Origin: Styela clava
Lineage: Eukaryota; Chordata; Ascidiacea; Stolidobranchia; Styelidae
Direction of reading: 5' to 3'
Assembly (NCBI RefSeq): GCF_964204865.1
Contig: NC_135252.1
Coordinates: 11,801,383-11,865,382, forward strand
Length of the DNA: 64,000 nucleotides
The translations under genes were made by a program, and so were the position numbers. Shown here piece after piece: positions 23,801-35,596 of this stretch (positions are counted from its first letter, which is position 1; every line of letters starts with the position of its first letter). A model generated the notes under the pieces. That model saw only the letters and a list, made by a program, of their open reading frames with translations. It had not been told where the DNA came from and did not search any database.

Positions 23801-26800
23801 AATTTACAATTTAGACGTGCAGGGCTGGCTTTGTCTCTCTCAAGTTGTGAAAATACAGGGTGACCCCAAAAACAGAAACCGGGTCACATTCTAAAAGAAC
23901 AACTTTTGTGCAAAGCGTGCTAGATTACTAAAACTTTTGGGTCGAATCATACCCAAACAAAGTTTAAATATTAATTCAAATTTTTTCCATTGCTGTAGAA
24001 GTAACTGAGAAATTTGTGGGTTCTTTTTTTGGTCATTATGCGCATGTAAACTTAACTCGGATGCATGTATAGAGTGTGTTTTGGTAAACGATGATTACAT
24101 GTCACTTCGTTGAAATTAAAAAGAAATGAAAAAGACGTTTAGCGTTTCGAACTTATCAAGAAAACCCAGAATAGATGCAGCGACAACATGCTTTTACTTT
24201 TCAGGCTGCGGGTAGCGAAGACAAATTTAAACAGCTTCGTGCGATAGTGATATTAGCAGCATGTGGATCTGGATTGGCAATTATACTCTTCATCGTAAAC
24301 ATAGTCCTACTAGTCTGCTGGAAAATCAGAAAAAATCGTGGTCAGCCATAATGTGAACTTGTTGGTGATAAAAAAATCCTTTAGCTTGAAATGTTGTATA
24401 TACTTTTTGTTTATGAAAATTATATCAAAGAACTGCATGAGATTGAACTAGCTTTCGGTTTCATATTTAACTATTGTATATTGTCTTCTATTTTTTGTTT
24501 CATTGTATAAATCCAAACGCTTCATTGTACGTCATACAATGCGTCTTAAATGCAATGATAGAATGAGCGTCAGAAAGATGTCAGATAGAAAATGAGCCCA
24601 GGGAGAATTTTCCAGTCGAATTTCCAATTTTGTATCGATAAAATTTATTCTCATTGAAATCTGGGCATCGAATGGGATTTCATCAGGAATGATCATATTT
24701 TCGAAAGAGAATTATATCGCCTCTTTCGAACTATCAAACGTAAGATGTTTTTTTCTAAACACCGCAACACTTTTTTACCTGATACTGAGCATCGGTCATG
24801 TTGATCTGTATCTGTACAGGGGACATAAACGCAGCAAAGTTAGTTGTGTGATCACAATGACAAGTCACTCCCAGGTCATCCGCGTGTTTGACGTAACATC
24901 CAGTATTTTGCCATTCCCCTGTTGTCGTGTTTAGATATTCACAAGATAGACAACGATGCTTCGATCTTGTAGAAGATGAATTATCAGAAATTTCAATTTT
25001 GTCGCCAAACTTCATTCTAAATGTAAAATATAAAGACAATGCAGTACTTGAATTAAAGTTGTAAGAAGTTTGGTTAGCGAATTCTTAGCCCGAGCATGAT
25101 GGTTGTCGAAACAGCTACAAGATAGGTGATTTGGTACAGGCATAAAACTACGATACACAATCCTGTGGCTCAAAGTAGCAGCGTGGTCTGAGCGCGGGAA
25201 AAAATTTTCCATGTTATTTAGGATGACACTACCAACGCCTCAAAGCCTCGGAAACTCGAAACATTGGGAATTCGGTTTATAAAGTTAAAAGAAAATGAGT
25301 GTTATTTGGTGCTATGTTTCATAACACTTCATTTCTCGGTTGAATATATCAAGCACAGTGAAAACATACTCTCATACATACTCTATAAAGTTATTACCAA
25401 ATTAGCACACTAATTATCTTTTTGTCACGAATCAGCCCCTATTGATATTTCGTGAACTACTCTAATAATCGTTACAGTCAACTATAATAGATAATTCTCG
25501 TCATCGAAATTCTCGAAAAAAAATTGTGAGTTGTAATATTACATTACTAGAAATGCGGACAACGAAATGCGGATGGACAACATCTTAATTAAAAATTGGA
25601 ATTTGAACTGTGTTTGAAAGACGAACATTCATTTTACTGAATATTTAATATGAATCTAGGTATGCTATCAACAAAGTGATATTTTGTGCAGCATAAATTA
25701 ATTTTTAAATTGCATGATTCATATGTTACACATTACAATTCCGCTTCAAACTAATGTCGTTAAGTTCAATAACGTTTACATTTATTGCATGAAAAATGTT
25801 TATTTTTTATTTACTGTTATGAGCCAATATATCAGCTGTCTCATGACAACTTCTACAAATTTGAATACTTGAAACTCATACATACTTATATGAAACAGGG
25901 ACCGATTTCTTCTCTTCGTCCATATGAGCAGTCAGAGAGATGATTCCACCTTTCCCTATGAAGGTTTTGTCCTTCTGTGCGAGCGAAGTATTACCAAAGT
26001 ACAATCCTGTTTTTCCCATAAGTTCAGACCATGACTTGTAATGGATGGCAAACACTGTTATATTAAGGAATTTAGATGGAACTTTGTTTATACTTGATAA
26101 AAGACAACATGGGCGATTATAACAACAAACCAAGCAATGATGTTTCCAAGTTCTGGTGCATCGAAAGACATAAAGAGCCTCAACATAAATGTACAGACGC
26201 TAAAAATGTTGAATACAGGTATAGAATCGATTTTAGGGCAAGAGAAGATTAAAAGAGTAATTTTGTGCCAAAAACTTGAATATATATTAAAAAATGCTTT
26301 TACAGAAACCCACAAATTTAAGGCGTAATAACGGGTCCCCCATGCCTCATGGAAAATTTGAAAAAATAAAAGTAATTGCAAAGATAAAAAGCAACTATTG
26401 CACAATAATTTTAAAACAACCTATAGGTTCACTTCGTATTCAATATTTCATAATAATGCAAAATACAATGCATTCACTATGAAATAGTCAACACAGTAGA
26501 TTTATTTGACTTTGACTAAACAGTATGCCATGTTCATGCAGTATCCATTCGGACACAAGGCCATGAGTTTGAAACAGTTACTGACGCCCACGGGTATACA
26601 CACCTTTGTACGCATCTCCAGTTTGATTTGCGCTTCCTTCCAAATCAGTCTCGATGTTAACTTCGTCAAATTCGAATCCAACTTTTTCTTTTGAAATAAA
26701 TAATATAGATATTTGAATAGTAACGTCATAGATGACTCACATATATATATAGGAAGGTTGTGAAATGTTTTAGCCCTATAGTATATTTTATCAATAGATA

Positions 26801-29800
26801 AAATGAACGAACGTCGTCAAACGAAACTCCCTTCGAAATAAAGTAGAAAATGTATGTATTGTATGTAGATATATTTTGAATAACGTCACAACCACTTCCC
26901 GTGGAATTCTTCAGCGTCGCTTGAATTTTGCTATGAGCGACTATAGAAATATACGTACGGGAAATATTTCTACCATATTCCATGCAGTTACTAGCTGTTA
27001 GCAACTGACCAGCAAGTCATTTCCTGATTCATGATTTACGAAAATATGTTTTCACAGTGCTTGATATATTCAACCGAGAAATGAAGTGTTATGAAACATA
27101 GCACCTAATTACACTCATTTTCTTTTAACTTTATAAACCGAATTCCCAATGTTACGAGTTTCCGATGCTTTGAGGCGTTGGTATTGTCATTCTAAATGAC
27201 ATGAAAAATTTTTCCCCGCGCTCAGACCACTATGCTACTTTGAGTCACAGGATTGTGTTTCGTAAAAAAAATTTCAAATTTTTAAAAAATTTTACTCACT
27301 TTCAAATTTAGCTTTAGCGATTTCACGAATCTGGTGTGGTGAGGGCTACAGACAGCATTATTCTAATCTTACTTGTTGCGCTATCTCTTGGCATCTTTAG
27401 AAGTTGAAGAGCCATAGATTTCTTTTCTAATCCTGTAGTATTGACATCCCTCAAACCTTTCCACATGATTTCTGTCAGAGCTCCCACATATTGCTCGTTG
27501 TTAACCAGGACAAACTGCAACCTTTCTTGACTTTTATCGGTTGGCATCTTTATAATAAGCGTAATAAAATATATGTCACGCCATCGCTCTTTTTCATCCA
27601 TGTACATGAAGTACTTACACCACAAAATAGCCTTTTAATAGTTTAATACAATTCTACTATCATGAATGCCTGGCACATATAGACTTTTTTGCCAGCGATA
27701 GATTACATATTTCGGAATGAAATCTTAAATGAATGAATGATTACCTCTGTCCATATTTCCTTGGAATGTTCGCCAATCGTGTTGTCCACAATATCGAGAT
27801 ATGTGTTCAAAGATTTGACGGCGTATTCCATAGAATCCCTAGATTGAATTTTTGATTTCGAAAGTGTGTCAACAACCTCCGTCAAATCACCTAATAATTC
27901 CATCATGATGGCCATATCCTCTATTGCTGTAGACGGGTGTGACATCGGCGCTGCTTTTACGATATCCTCGATTTGTTTCACTGTAGATAACCTTAAAGAA
28001 TATTGCGATTTTAAAAGCGGCTTGCTTTAGTAAGTTGAAATAAACAATTATTTTATGCACATATTAACATAGCCAACAGGGCTTTTGATCAAATTGATCA
28101 AAATTTTTCGGAAACCTTTTTTTTATTACGCATAAAGATGGGAATAATATTATAATCTGACAGTCGACTCTAAATACCCATAGCTCAAGCAAAATAGAAC
28201 TGTTCACTTTCAGTTGCCATTCAACCCCGTAGAAGATTTTTGCATTAACATTATAAAGATCAAATTTGTATAGGGTGACCCAAAAAGCATAACCCATCAA
28301 TTTTTTAAGTACTTCAATAAAATATAGAAAATTTATTTAACAAATGAACTTCTGTTTGTGTATGATTGACCCAAAGTTTTCCGTTGCAAAAAAGTTCTGT
28401 TCTCTCAGTTCAGAATATGTTACAAATGACCCAAGTTCTATTTTTGGGTCACCTTAGCAACTATTCCGAGAGAGTCATAAAAAAGAAAGCTTACGAAAGA
28501 GGGCCACAGACGGTTGAACGAACGATGCTGACAACTTCTGGGCAAGATGTAGTCTTTGGTGGATGAATAGGACAAGCTATTTTGTTTAGGTATTGAAGAT
28601 GACTTGGTGATGATATAGTTTCCGATAGTTTAGCCATCAACGTTAAGTGTAATAATGAATCTCCTGTATCCCAATTTTTGCTTCTGTATCGTGCTTTGGC
28701 AATCTACGTTGTACAAATAACGATAGATATGACGGTTAATGAAAACGCTAAATAATGAAATATGAAACTTATATTTTATCGTAACGGTGCGACTGCGATC
28801 GTCTTAATATAGACTACTTTTAACGGTCATGGATAATGGAAAAAATGACAAAAATGTATGTGATTTTTTGCTATTGTCCGTATTGACAATCGACATCGAC
28901 ACAAAGAACAAACATGAGACATTAATTCAATTCAATACAAGAACTATAGAACTAGTATGCATATACCCACATAAACTCTTCAACAGATTAATGGCAAAAT
29001 GCGTGGAAACTGTAACCATACCCAATTTTGAAAATTTGTTAATTGTTGCATCCGTGACATAATATGCTATATATAATTAGATGATAAGATACCGAATATC
29101 CTGCAACAGATTAGGCCCTTCCATTATCGTATATATTATTTTACGGAGTTCAACACGCACATTTACCAATGTTTGGATTTGTATTTCAGTCTTTCTTATA
29201 TTTCCTTTAACATCTACCCAAGTTTACCTGCGCAACACGAACTAGATCAGTGTATGCACCGATACTGGAACATCTATCGTCGAAATTTCCAGCGGCAATA
29301 ATGTCTTCCCATAGTCCTTCTGTGAATTCCCAACATCGAGTCGGCGGAAACATATTTGTAAAATAACTCGAAACCACTTGAGGACTCAAAACACAATCCA
29401 GGTGCGATCTGTAAAGCGTGGATATATTGTAGCATAGCCTGCTTTATTATTAAACAGATGTAATAATCTTTTTAATGCTTGATTTACCTGGAGTCTTTCA
29501 ATTCGTCGAATAATGTCAGACATTCTTCACTCCCCAGTGCTAATTTTTTATTCTTGTGATCGTCTTCCATTGATTTGTCGATTTCATCTTTGATTAAGTC
29601 GTCAATTGTTGATATGACAAGATTCTGCTCGTCAGTGGTCAACGTGGTTTCTTTACAAGTATTTTTGGCGGTTAGCAAAGGACCCAGGAAAGAAGGTTGT
29701 TCAGATATCAAATATAAAATCCTTTTATTTCCCATTTAATTAGAATTCATAGCAAGTAATTTGTGAATTCTCAAGACTTTTTGATGGGTATTCCTACTAA

Positions 29801-31279
29801 ACTGTGCTAATATGTGCGCAACGCATTGACGATAGAATGTATAACACTAGGCATTTCAAAACTTATGTAAGAAATTTATGTTGCCAAAAATATACCGGGC
29901 ATGTACCAACCTCTTGTGAGTAAAGTAGTTCTGGCCTCGTTCAAGACCCACGCCATGTCCAGAGAGCATGTTGTGTCGTTATAATTCAAAGATGATCTGG
30001 TCCATAGAGATTCATTCGCTATCTTGTCTGAGCCGTACCATTTGTTGACCAACTCCCGATGCTTCGATAAATCAGCAAAAGGATCAGGCGTGTCTGGATC
30101 GATAACATTTGTAAAATGTATCAAATTATAGTAGTATCCGAGAAAGATAGTTATATCTAATTCAGTGGTTTCACGAAATAAATTCTCTCCCTGAAAATGT
30201 TGTGAAGCTTTGCACATTCAAAAACGAAGCTATTGGGTTAATACTACCTCCCATTGGTCTTACTTTGAAAGCAAGATATGAAAGTACAAGCTGAAAGCTA
30301 AATTCTGAGGTACAAGAAAAGGATTGGCTTTTCATTTGATTTTTTTTCAGAATTGGCTCGTGTCGGGCTTGGACTGTTAGTTTGAAATGGCCAAAGCAAT
30401 TTTGGCGATAGCGATATTATACTTCATCATACACACCTTGTAACTAATTTGGATATTCAGCCTACTGGGTATATGATAAACGCTTTATAGGAATAATTTT
30501 TCGCCATTATTTCGGGTTTACAATCTATCAACGGTCACCGATAACCAATAAAATAATCACGAATATCTTGGCGTACATTCCATACACTCCGATTCAACAC
30601 ATGCAAAACTCAAGGTCACCGATGGTCATGATATATTCATATATATATACCAATAGTGTGTCCTCTTGGGCATATGTTTTTTACTTAATAATGTAATTTA
30701 TCACATGGCTGCTATTCGAAGATCAATGGCGCATTGTTTTGCAATGCAGTAGCGTTGATTTTAAAAGTAAAAATACCCGATTTTATTGCAAAAACTAGCA
30801 AATCGCTAGTTACGTAGGAGTGCTAAGCCTGGGCCTTGTTGGGAGCGAAAATATATAAAATTGTCGCCCCCGAAGGGTGTCTGAACAGAATCGTACCTGT
30901 ATACTCTTCATAATCAATGTCGCCGGATTCGGTATAAATATCCCCGTAATCCTGTCCCCCAACACAGAGAGTGATGCCCAATATAATACCAACCTAAATT
31001 ATAAAATTGTGCATTTATTACATCCGTAAGAATGATTATTAAACAGATCTAATGCTTTCGGGTTGTGGTTCCTCTATAGCCGCTATACGCATATTGTTTT
31101 ACTCTATTTTGATGCAATTACACCAAATTTTTGTATTCCGTATTTATTAAAGTGAAGAAAAGTTAATATGGCAGAAAGGCTAGGCTTCAAAAATTATTCC
31201 CAATATCCATATATTGAAAACTTTATTGGTGCATTTACATTCTTTTCATATATTTTCTTACCTTTGCGATAACGCTCAT
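17855..31279 (-). CDS. Adhesion G protein-coupled receptor (GAIN/GPS-7TM, ~1029 aa, 19 exons)
   Basis: Exons: 31279-31262, 30993-30897, 30207-29907, 29721-29488, 29408-29218, 27980-27745, 27547-27373, 26681-26604, 26081-25886, 25016-24779, 22031-21873, 21484-21353, 21018-20832, 20221-20106, 19675-19532, 19141-18990, 18769-18645, 18460-18312, 18016-17855. Total 3090 nt, in phase throughout. A signal peptide (MSVIAKVGIILGITLCVGG) leads into an ectodomain not recognised up to about residue 345, then a GAIN domain and a GPS (CEYLNTTTGEWQNTGCY ... CHCDHTTNFAAF, near residue 565). TM1-TM5 follow (LIEGIFLYLYVV in TM3, VEYLKWVFLLGWIIPAL in TM4). Then a ~130-residue Ser/Lys-rich third loop, TM6-TM7 (LLPILGIPWICG, NSTQGLVIFIVYC) and a basic Ser-rich tail. 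Family: surface receptor that self-cleaves at the GPS. The acceptor of exon 3 (AAAG) and the donor of exon 5 (GTAGAT) are the weakest junctions, chosen to keep frame. Confidence 0.88.
22110..22215. repeat. Dispersed repeat family R1, copy A (GPCR intron)
   Basis: Shares CTCAAATATAT, a GGCCAAA-like core and AATCTGTCACA..AGACTACCG with the reverse complements of 42475-42625 and, more weakly, 51120-51290. The shared peptide seen in overlapping frames is a by-product of nucleotide identity. Confidence 0.5.
22230..22537. repeat. MITE with TA-flanked terminal inverted repeats, complete copy
   Basis: Ends read TACTGTGTTTCC...GAAAATAAGAC and GTCTTAATTTCGGGGAAACA-CGGTA, inverted with respect to each other and flanked by TA, as for Tc1/mariner-type insertion. 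No coding capacity. A second copy lies at 54468-54848. It sits in the GPCR intron between the GPS and TM1 exons. Confidence 0.7.
23033..24351 (+). CDS. Small two-TM protein with helical loop, nested antisense in a GPCR intron (159 aa)
   Basis: Exons 23033-23139, 23342-23567 and 24205-24351, with clean GT-AG ends (GTAAGT, GTAAGC; acceptors ATTTAG, TTTTCAG) and exactly 160 codons. The protein has a short basic N-terminus and TM1 (LSIVLLIILSLIVGGLVLGV). A ~75-residue polar segment follows, with heptad-like spacing of leucine/valine/isoleucine in EDLEKDLKNQIDLLNAKVDQ. TM2 (ILAACGSGLAIILFIVNIVL) and a short basic tail KIRKNRGQP complete it. The layout suggests a hairpin membrane protein with a coiled-coil loop on one side. 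Basic residues at both ends favour a cytosolic N- and C-terminus with the loop outside, which is an inference. It lies wholly inside the GPCR intron 24778-22032 on the opposite strand. No family recognised. Confidence 0.75.
23854..23900. repeat. Single end of a GGGTGACCCC element
   Basis: TACAGGGTGACCCCAAAAACAG resembles the termini of the element at 28271-28456. Only one end is clear; it sits in intron 2 of the nested gene. Confidence 0.35.
25149..25369. repeat. Intronic inverted repeat, left arm
   Basis: About 220 bp that recur in reverse complement at 27043-27264 with roughly 90% identity by eye (shared GGGAATTCGGTTTATAAAG, CATAACACTTCATTTCTCGG, TTGAATATATCAAGCAC). Both arms are in GPCR introns, and two GAIN-domain exons (26681-26604 and 26081-25886) lie between them. 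Confidence 0.8.
27043..27264. repeat. Intronic inverted repeat, right arm
   Basis: Reverse-complement partner of 25149-25369. Small indels at both outer edges mark the limits. Could be two oppositely inserted copies of one dispersed element rather than a single foldback. Confidence 0.8.
28271..28456. repeat. Short TIR element in GPCR intron
   Basis: Ends TAGGGTGACCCAAAAA and TTTTTGGGTCACCTTA are inverted copies, about 186 bp apart, next to TA. Typical size and ends for a non-autonomous mariner-like MITE. Confidence 0.55.
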
Positions 31280-34200
31280 TTCTCTGTTTGGTTTAAACTG
31301 CCGTACCTTCTCCACATAAAGTTCTTAGCCCGCATATACAATCAATAGTCTAGTTAGCAGGTCACTTAAAATTAGTCGTAGATTAGTAGTAATCCTGATA
31401 GTAATAAAACAGCACGATAAAAATCATGTCATGAGACATCAACAACGTACGATGACAGTCAGCACCGGTAAACTACTAAAATGCGTCGGAATCATCGAAA
31501 GGTTAGATACGTTCATTTACGTAACTGCAATTAAAACTTTGTCGTTTGAGTTGTTTATTGGTGCATGTTGCTATTAAGTTTCGAACGAAAACACAGTGGT
31601 GCGATTTTACAAGTGGAATCCAAGCGCGTCAATGTAATCAGACGTTTTCGTGGCAATAATAAATCCATATTCCGTACCTTCCAGTGCACCAATAGTTACA
31701 TACGACGTTTTTACAGTAATGTATCAAGTATACATTAAAAGAAATATATTATAATTTTCGAATATTGAGGTATATTGTAAAATACATAATCTTATGAGTG
31801 TACAAACACCAACTGATACCTCTACTATGCTAATGTTACTATTATCATATTTAATAGTCGCGAATTAGTCACATAAACTGCTGGTCAGATCGGTATATTG
31901 TTGCGTGAGCATCGCTATCAACTACCCTTATGCGCAAATGCAATTTCATCTCAAAGTCCAGAAGGAATTCGCAGCCTTCATATAATTCAACTTACGAAAC
32001 ACGGACATATAAATACTCACAAGTGTCCCAGAAAACTGCAAGAATGCATGAGACTACCATCGCACTTTCGCGTGCCATGCAAAATTCGGAGCTTTCGTTT
32101 TCGATGTTCCCAGTTACCCACAGAGCAAGTTCAGGCGGATATGTACATATTTTCTCGAAATGCCCAAGGAGTTGTATAAGGGCAACTGTATTAAGACGCA
32201 TCTGTCGACAAAATATATAGAATGTAAACAATGCAAATCGTCCGTAAACACTAACAAAATGGAGTGGGGAGCACTCATTATACGCAAAAGGAGAAACGGG
32301 CACACTTTTGAATGCAATTTTGCACTGTAGGCCTTTCCATATTACCTCGAAATCGGGACAAAAACAGGAAACAGGATATCGTTGGAGCTCTGGTCTGGAT
32401 ACGAGAGATCATATATTCCAGTATACAGACTTCGCAGCGAAAACGTTTGACGCGGTGAAATAGGCATATTATGATAACCTAAAAACTTTTACGAGTATGA
32501 CGTCATGTAAAACATTTGGAAAAACTCCAAAATTTCACTCTTTTTTTTTGTGGACCAGTGACAATGAAGTCTGTTGTCCATGCAATATATGGCTCATACT
32601 TGACGTGAAAAATTCCAGGTCAATATTGTCCTGCCCAAATTTGGAACTAATTCAATCCGCCAACATCACATAGCCATGCAATGAACTCAAGAAAAGTGTC
32701 TGATTTGCATTAGCACGTATACCATCTATTTTGACGCTAAAAATAGTAGTATATTGAAATGAAATTTTCATGGCACGTTGCACTTTCACCATTGGACATC
32801 GTATTATATTGCGTCATTGGGTGACCTATATTACGACATGCGAAACAAATTCATTTTATTTAAAAACAAATCAGCACCAGAACAACATATTTTACCGAAT
32901 AACATCACTACATGTTTGTGTTAATAGGTAATTGCGTCATTATTTTCTTACTTGCGCTGTATATATTGATATCTCCTTTTTCACACGTCAGAGTAGTCGA
33001 AAAAATTCGGGATCAAACTGCGAACAGCGACCTCTGTTCATTAATTCCATGCCCCCAATAGCAGTTTCTGAAATGATTAATTATATTCAATTTTGTTCGT
33101 GGGAGCGTGTTAATTATTTATTTCCCCTTTGGTCATTTCCGTCTATTATCTGGTTCAAAGATGTATTAAACCTATTTCGGTCTTTTGTACAAAACATCCG
33201 CCACTAATGCAAAAATGTGAGATTTGATAAAAACACCCCCGTCACATTAACCCCCTAACTCTAACCCTACCTGGATAATTACTAAATTCCTTATTTTTAT
33301 CGTTGGCGGGGATGTTTTTTTTTGTAAAGGATCCACCGACTATTTTTCATAAGAATAGATATTTCTTCCTTTGACGTTTTTAGTAGACTTTCTAAAAAAA
33401 ATTTGAAGTTAAATATTTCGTAATAGACATATTTAGGTCGATACGTTTGCTTGGAGAAATCGAGCTTTGGTAATTGGTAGTGACTGAACCTTGTATTTGA
33501 AGACGAAACGATACGAATGAATGTATCTACAATTCGAATTATATCATAAAAGTCAACCCCATCTCAACATCGACAAACACTGTCATTAGAATAATAGCCT
33601 ACTTCGAAAATCGAAATTACCCATTATATTAATTCCTTTTTTCTGTCCTCCAGTGGATGGTATTATGGCTTGTGTGCGCAATACCACATGAAACATTAAA
33701 ATAAAATGTATTTTTTCGTGACAATTTACGTATAATACGAGCCCAGTTCGATTGCGTGTTTTTGCGTATATATTTTCATACAATACAAATTTCAACCGCC
33801 GGTTTAGATTAGGAATTATGTTAGTCTCCCATACTAGAACAGATTTAAGCCAAAATTGTAGAACTTTCTATTTGACACATATTGAACAACAAATTCAAAA
33901 TATGACATATCAGAACTGCGCTATACCCAATAAATACAATAACAGTGTGATATTATGTATGGCCATGCATAAGTCCGATTGATCTAAGTGATGGCGATCG
34001 AATTTAAGAACTTCACGGCTGTATCGTGACGGCTGTGTGTACTAACTTGAATTCTTCTATACCAATGCGTGTATAAAATTTTAATGGGGTTGACAGATGC
34101 GAGGAGAGACATGCGAACAAAATCTAATTTACGGAGAAACTTTGCCCGTACAGTAAACACATGTCTCACTTTTAATTTTAGGGAATAGTACTTCGCCTAG

Positions 34201-34584
34201 TCAGTGAATCGGCATGTATAGCCTGCAGATAGTTCTATGTAACATTATTTTTGGAAATTAAACGTTGGTCGTGGCACTGCAGCGTTGTTGGTGAGAGAAT
34301 TTAGTTGAATTCAATTTTTTTGTTGCTGTCCAGACAACTTAGTTCGTTTTTTGCCTTGCCCATCATCTCCAGTTCTCATGGATTTGTCAATTAATTGAAT
34401 ACCCGACTCTTTCTAAAGTTGTTGTTAGAGCGATGTGAGGGCACGGGAACGAGGTCAGGATTAATGGATTACAGAGTATGCGCACGGTTGTGGATTTATG
34501 TTTTTAGCATGTTCGCTGCGAATTCTGTATTTAGCTATTAATATTATGAAAGCTTTACGCCATGAATAATAACTCATTTCCATA

Positions 34585-34947
34585 TCGTCACGCTAATAAC
34601 CGAATTGCGTAAGTCATTTTTAGCAGTTTTGGGGAAAACGTAAAAAAACTTCCTAATGATATTGTTATGCCATTGAGAGTCAATAATTAGCCATGGTTCA
34701 TAATTTGTCGAGGTTATTTTGCCTTTGTGACGTCACAATAGTCCTGCGGTAACAATGATAATTCATTATGACGAAACAATTGCACAAATGTGCATGTCAT
34801 ACTAAATCTCCATTCTTAGGGGTTTCGGAATTCTCAAAATAAAATCTGAGTTAACAGACAGGTGCGCAGCATTACATAAATACCTATTTTATAAAAAACT
34901 CAAAATCGCCAAAAATGACTTACGCAATTCGGTTATTAGCGTGACGA
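34585..34947. repeat. TIR element (~363 bp)
   Basis: Terminal inverted repeats of about 45 bp: TCGTCACGCTAATAACCGAA ... read inward from both ends, continuing through TTGCGTAAGTCATTTTT with a few mismatches further in. No coding capacity, so it is non-autonomous. Target duplication not certain. Confidence 0.7.
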
Positions 34948-35122
34948 CATGCTAACCATAGTTATATCTAATTACTTGTTTACCCGCTCCAAATATTCGC
35001 CAGCTGTGGGGAGTGTAATCGATTCTAGTTATAATATACGCCAATATAAGTAGCAGAATGTCTGTGAAATAGAATGAATAAAGAGCGACAGTCATGTGGG
35101 GTAATTAGCGGAATATTTATTT

Positions 35123-35596
35123 TCATAGATTATAAAAAATTGCCTCAAATTGTGGATCAATGATTCCCTGTACAATTTTGGTGTATACTATATCGATCGC
35201 AGCTTCCCAAACAGAATGCCGATTAATCAGCAAAATTGCACGGTCGCCAAACATGTATATTGTACGAGTGTGAACATTATCCACATGGGACGCTTGGAGA
35301 GAGTCTCTGTCCACCATTAAATAGTCATACAGGAGAATGTCGTTTATAGCACAGTTCATAGCAACTGACGGATATGAAAAAATCTTTTATTCAAATCTTT
35401 GTATTGGCTTCAAATGATGATAGCAGCATTTTATTATCTGCCAAATAGGTTGAATGTTGTTTGCCGAGATGCTGTATGAGGTCTTTTCATAAATACAACT
35501 CCCTGTCTCAGGGTTATTATTAATAGAAAAAACTCCATTTTCTGGGATCGTCATTACAACGAATCTTTCTCCCACGGTAATTGCGTGAGATAAACG
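35123..35596 (-). pseudogene. Open frame interrupted by one TAA, unrecognised
   Basis: On the minus strand a single frame runs from about 35596 to TGA at 35123. It is about 157 codons long, broken only by one TAA at about 35389. Composition on both sides is protein-like (VGERFVVMTIPENGVFSINN before; RTIYMFGDRAILLINRHSVW after), and AATAAA follows the final stop directly. No acceptor was found at the 5' edge, where another TAA closes the frame. It could be a decayed retrocopy or transposon ORF, a real gene with a sequence error, or two exon fragments. No domain recognised. Confidence 0.3.

Noticed and set aside
29218..29233. Stronger donor CAG|GTAAAC for GPCR exon 5
   Set aside because: It gives a phase that the next exon cannot accept. 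The weaker GTAGAT donor nine nucleotides downstream keeps the GAIN frame.
31898..32317. Overlapping open frames on both strands
   Set aside because: Open in several frames at once with no start context, splice signal or recognisable domain.
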